Of a stretch of DNA of 64,000 nt, positions 60,691 through 64,000 are shown piece after piece. The notes below the pieces were generated by a model, which was not told the DNA's origin, ran no database searches, and worked only from the letters and a program-made list of their open reading frames with translations. How positions within the stretch are numbered: position 1 is the stretch's first letter; each line of letters begins with the position of its first letter. Source of the DNA: Immundisolibacter sp049322795. GTDB lineage: Bacteria > Pseudomonadota > Gammaproteobacteria > Immundisolibacterales > Immundisolibacteraceae. The stretch is from assembly GCA_049322795.1 (NCBI GenBank), contig JBMOQH010000014.1, positions 124,001-188,000 on the forward strand. Reading direction: 5' to 3'. The position numbers and the translations under genes were made by a program.

Positions 60691-63063
60691 TTGCTCGATT
60701 CGACCCCCCCCGGGCCCGCGATTCTGGAGGCGGAAACGGCCGCGCTGTGCCAGTGGGCGCGGCAACAACGCAGCGACATGTCGCCCTTCGAGGCGGCGCA
60801 GCGAATTGCCCGGCGCCTGGGCGGTCAGGTGGCGGCCAATGGCACGGCCACGTTCGGCTTCTGGCTGCCGGAAGTGCGCGAGCGTGGGATCCATCCCAAG
60901 TGCGTGTTTCTGGAGCTGTTCGAGCCGCCCGATGAGCTGGATTTTCGCCTGCCGATGCAGGAACTCGACTGCCGGCGCCACCTGCTGCCACTGGCCGACG
61001 ACGACGATTACTTCTGGCTGGCCGTGTCCGGCCTGCACGTCGGCAACCGCGAACAGGTCGGCGCGTTCTACTGGGTGCGCTGTCAGGACAACGAGGGCAA
61101 CTGGTGGACGCGGCCGGACTACCTGCCCTGGTCGTCGCCGTTTGGCGCCTTCGCGCCGGCCGAGCTCTACGACCGCGCCCGGCTCAACCGCGAGCGCGCG
61201 GATCTGGACTATTTCCGCCGCCTGCCGCGTGACGCCAAGGGCATGGCGTGGGTCGAGCCGTCGGTCAATCTGCTGGAGATCCACCCAAGCACCGCCTGCG
61301 CCGAAACATCGCTGGCGGGCCTGACGCGCATCTTCGCCGGCATCGCCCGCAAACTGTCTGACGGCGAGCCGCTGACGCCGTTCGAGCAGTGCTACGCGGG
61401 CTATGACGGCGTGCAGCTGATGCCGATCGAGCCGACGGTCACCTTCGAGACCGGACCACCGTTCTTTGAAATCGCCGACGACCACCCCGGCACCGACAGC
61501 GCGCGGGTGACCTTGCGCCGGCCGATGGCCACCAACTGGGGCTACGACGTGGTCGTTTCGGCCATGTCGGCGGTCAACCCGCGCCTGCTGGAGAGCAGCC
61601 GGCCGGACGAGCTGGTGGACTTCATCGCCACGCTGCACACCTTCCCGGGGCACCCGATCAAGGTCGTCTTCGACCTGGTCTACGGCCACGCGGACAACCA
61701 GGCCCTGTCGCTGCTGAACCGGCATTTCCTGACCGGGCCGAACATGTACGGCCAGAACATCAATTATCGACATCCGGTGGTGCGCGCCATCCTGCTGGAG
61801 ATGGCGGCGCGCAAGATGGGCTTCGGCGCGGATGGTCTGCGCGTGGACGGCGCCCAGGATTTTTCCTACTGGGACGAGGAATATCAGCGGCTGACCCACG
61901 ACGACGAATTCCTGCTGGCCATGGGCCGGCAGCCGGTCGATGTCGAGGGCGTGCGTTACCAGCCCTGGATCATCTTCGAGGACGGCCGGCCCTGGCCGCG
62001 CGAGGACTACCAGCTGTCATCGTCCTACCGGGCGCTGATCGAGCAGGAACCGCGGTCCTTCCAGTGGGGGCCGCTGACCTTCGCCCACAACACGCCGTTC
62101 GTGTCGGCGTTCTGGATCAGCAAGTGGTGGCGCCTGGAGGAAAGCGCCTTCCTGGGCGAGGGCTGGATTTCGGGCATCGCCAATCACGACACCCGCCGCC
62201 GCGGGGCCCAGACCGACCCGCAATCGGTGTCCATCAACCGCCGCCTGGGGCATACGCTGATGGACATCCTGCACAACGCCTACGACCACGTCGGCTTCAA
62301 CATGCTGTTCCACGCCTTCCTGCCGGGCGTGCCGCTGGATTTCATCAACACCAACGTGCGCGCGCCGTGGGGCTTCGTGCGCAACACCGACGACCGCTAC
62401 GCGGTGAAGGTGATGGAGGAGGAGTGGCGCTCGATGCTGTGGCAGATCGACGAGGAGCGCTACCGTCGGCCGGATTTCTTCATTCGCCTGAAGGAACTCG
62501 GTCTCCAGACCTTCGCGGATCTCGAGTACTTCCTGCAGAACCTGGCCCGGTCGATGCTGGCGACCCAGAACGACGTGGCGCGGGTGGCCCAGTTCTTCGA
62601 TTCGCTGGTGCCCGCGGTGGCCGGTCCCAGGCCGCTGGACGTGCCGGCGATGAACGCCATCGCCCGCGCCTGGATGGACGACATGCACGCTTATTGCAAC
62701 GTCGCCCTGCACCAGGAGCAACTGGACCCGGCGCAGACCGCGGCCATGCTGGCGGTGCGCCGCTTCCGCCAGGAAAACCCCTGGCTGGCCGCGAACCTGG
62801 GCGACGAAGACAGCTTTTACTTCCGTCGGCCGGTGGATGGCACGGTGCTGGTAGCCGGCCTGCGCCGGCACCCGGACAACACCCGTCAGGTGCTGCTGCT
62901 GCTCAACCTCGAGGGCGAGCCGGCCAAGCTGGACGTCGCCGAGTTGATGCCGCAGGCCGGCAGCGGCTGGCGCCAGGTGCTGCCGCACGAATCGGCGCTG
63001 CCGGCGCAGCTGACGCTGAACAACGGCGAAGGACTGGTGGCGGTGCGCGACGGCCCGGATTGA
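60691..63063 (+). CDS. GH13-like glycoside hydrolase, candidate glucosylglycerol hydrolase
   Basis: A 790-residue protein with an alpha-amylase-type barrel. The likely nucleophile is Asp386 in FGADGLRVDGAQDF, preceded by VVFDLVYGHADNQ. It resembles glucosylglycerol hydrolase (GghA) of cyanobacteria, which removes the compatible solute glucosylglycerol, in its central blocks such as TGPNMYGQNINYRHPVVR; this is from memory and not certain. The TTG at 60691 has GGAGG nine bases upstream and is the best start. Upstream starts (for example 60517) would add a poorly conserved, Arg-rich stretch. An eight-C run just after the start is a place where a sequencing indel could hide. No synthase (ggpS/ggpP) is near. 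Confidence 0.7.
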   Translation: MLDSTPPGPAILEAETAALCQWARQQRSDMSPFEAAQRIARRLGGQVAANGTATFGFWLPEVRERGIHPKCVFLELFEPPDELDFRLPMQELDCRRHLLPLADDDDYFWLAVSGLHVGNREQVGAFYWVRCQDNEGNWWTRPDYLPWSSPFGAFAPAELYDRARLNRERADLDYFRRLPRDAKGMAWVEPSVNLLEIHPSTACAETSLAGLTRIFAGIARKLSDGEPLTPFEQCYAGYDGVQLMPIEPTVTFETGPPFFEIADDHPGTDSARVTLRRPMATNWGYDVVVSAMSAVNPRLLESSRPDELVDFIATLHTFPGHPIKVVFDLVYGHADNQALSLLNRHFLTGPNMYGQNINYRHPVVRAILLEMAARKMGFGADGLRVDGAQDFSYWDEEYQRLTHDDEFLLAMGRQPVDVEGVRYQPWIIFEDGRPWPREDYQLSSSYRALIEQEPRSFQWGPLTFAHNTPFVSAFWISKWWRLEESAFLGEGWISGIANHDTRRRGAQTDPQSVSINRRLGHTLMDILHNAYDHVGFNMLFHAFLPGVPLDFINTNVRAPWGFVRNTDDRYAVKVMEEEWRSMLWQIDEERYRRPDFFIRLKELGLQTFADLEYFLQNLARSMLATQNDVARVAQFFDSLVPAVAGPRPLDVPAMNAIARAWMDDMHAYCNVALHQEQLDPAQTAAMLAVRRFRQENPWLAANLGDEDSFYFRRPVDGTVLVAGLRRHPDNTRQVLLLLNLEGEPAKLDVAELMPQAGSGWRQVLPHESALPAQLTLNNGEGLVAVRDGPD

Positions 63064-63143
63064 CGGCAACCGCGTCACGGGCGACCAAGGCAGCGTCCAA
63101 GGCCCGGCCCCAGGGATCCGAACCGGCCATGGCGCGCACCGCG

Positions 63144-64000
63144 TCAGCGTGACCCGGCGCCGATGGTGTCGGCGATCCAGCCGGCATACGGCGCCACCAG
63201 CATGCCGCCGCCGCCCGAACCGAAACGCGGCGGCGGTGGCCCACCCGCCAGGCCGAAGACGAAGGTGCCGACCCCTGCCAGGCGCCAATCACCGGTGGCG
63301 TCGCGCAGCAGCGCCGGGCTGCCGGAATCGCCGCCGGCCAGCGTGCCTTCGAGGGCATTGCCAAGCGTCGAACCGCCCAGGAAACCATTGCCCATTGGGC
63401 CGTCGAAATCGAACAGATACACCTGCGGCACGCGCATGGGTGGCACGATCTCCAGCACGTCGGCGCTGTTCAGGGCTACCCGACGGACCTGCGCCTGACC
63501 GGGCACCGTCTCGCCGCCGGCACCGCTGCCGCTCGCACCGTAGCCGACCAGCGTCAACACCGTGCCGGCATGCAGCGCCGCCGTGGCCGGCACGTACACC
63601 GGCGCCGTGGCCGGTGCCGGCTCGGCAAGCTCCAGCAGGGCGAGGTCGTCGGCGTAGCGCTGACCGGGCAGCGCGCGGAAATTGGGATGCCGCACCACCT
63701 GCCGCACCGCCAACACGTGAGAGAGGTCGCCGGTCAGGTTGAGGTTGAAGCGAAGGCGGGCGGCCGGCAGGCCGGACACCACGTGCCCGGCCGTCAGCAC
63801 CCAGCGCCGGGCGACGAGGCAGCCGCTGTAGATGCCGGCTGTCCCCTGCCCGTCGGCGGCCAGCACGCGGATGCTGCCCACGCCGGCAAAGGGCGACTCC
63901 GCCCGGTTGGCGTCCACCCGTGCCGCCGGGCTGTCCGGTGGCGCCCCGGCCACGATGGCGCCCGCCGGCGCCGCCGCCAGCAGCAGCGGCAACGCGGCGC
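63144..64000 (-). CDS. Trypsin-like serine protease, N terminus cut by window end
   Basis: The window holds 285 codons of a chymotrypsin-fold protease. The catalytic triad is present: His in LTAGHVV, Asp in DDLALLEL and Ser in GGDSGSPAL. The first residues visible (LPLLLAAAPAGAIVAG) look like the end of a signal peptide, so only a few codons are probably missing beyond 64000. Near the C terminus is a PPPPRFGSGGGG linker followed by a short tail, possibly a spacer to the surface. Function unknown; related proteins are secreted by environmental bacteria. Confidence 0.8.
   Translation of the reverse strand, partial: AALPLLLAAAPAGAIVAGAPPDSPAARVDANRAESPFAGVGSIRVLAADGQGTAGIYSGCLVARRWVLTAGHVVSGLPAARLRFNLNLTGDLSHVLAVRQVVRHPNFRALPGQRYADDLALLELAEPAPATAPVYVPATAALHAGTVLTLVGYGASGSGAGGETVPGQAQVRRVALNSADVLEIVPPMRVPQVYLFDFDGPMGNGFLGGSTLGNALEGTLAGGDSGSPALLRDATGDWRLAGVGTFVFGLAGGPPPPRFGSGGGGMLVAPYAGWIADTIGAGSR

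Overview
This is a GC-rich stretch of a gammaproteobacterial chromosome. The evidence is the conserved housekeeping order rplU-rpmA-obgE-proB / rpsT-murJ-ribF-ileS-lspA and thrB-DUF2782-polA, together with trmJ-cysE and kdsD-kdsC. High GC, several GTG and TTG starts, REP-like palindromes and a set of aromatic or hydrocarbon-type catabolic genes suggest an environmental degrader, possibly near Immundisolibacter, Nevskiales or Solimonas (low-confidence guess). A run of N (3157-3166) beside a 24-nt poly-C marks it as draft or metagenome-derived sequence.

Layout. 1-5.0 kb (minus): two tandem DUF1329 periplasmic proteins and a DUF1302 outer-membrane barrel. 5.4-12.4 kb (plus, gmk opposite): kdsD, kdsC, parC, a PBP7-type endopeptidase, ampD and a histidine phosphatase. 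12.4-19.6 kb: an accessory catabolic block with a two-subunit molybdenum hydroxylase, a group-D flavin monooxygenase, and a four-gene minus-strand operon (M29/NicX-like metalloprotein, DszB-like desulfinase homologue, flavin reductase, SRPBCC protein). 19.7-26.7 kb: suhB, trmJ, cysE, a MATE pump, a zinc alcohol dehydrogenase, bolA, yciB, yciO. 26.8-29.3 kb: two nucleotide-sugar enzymes and tRNA-Pro(CGG). 29.4-46 kb: ispB and the ribosomal, cell-envelope and replication genes up to polA, with an SDR and an EamA transporter between lspA and thrB. 46-50 kb: an aldehyde dehydrogenase, an atypical SDR and a PEP-CTERM protein. 50-57.7 kb: corA and an assimilatory sulfur block (cysJ, cysI, an SLC13-type anion permease, cysH of the APS-reductase type). 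57.7-64 kb: a patatin-like lipase, a class I amidotransferase, an alpha/beta hydrolase, a GH13-like protein resembling glucosylglycerol hydrolase, and a truncated trypsin-like protease.

How the parts may work together. The most interesting section is 15.1-19.6 kb. A protein that would normally be called an ABC substrate-binding protein lacks a signal peptide and transporter partners, but keeps the Cys/His/Arg/Gly pattern of the DszB desulfinase active site. Flanked by a flavin-dependent monooxygenase and a flavin reductase, it suggests an undescribed organosulfur or heteroaromatic pathway. Sulfite released by such a pathway could be assimilated by the CysJI encoded about 32 kb away; that link is inference. 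No CRISPR array, prophage, integrase or insertion sequence was seen.
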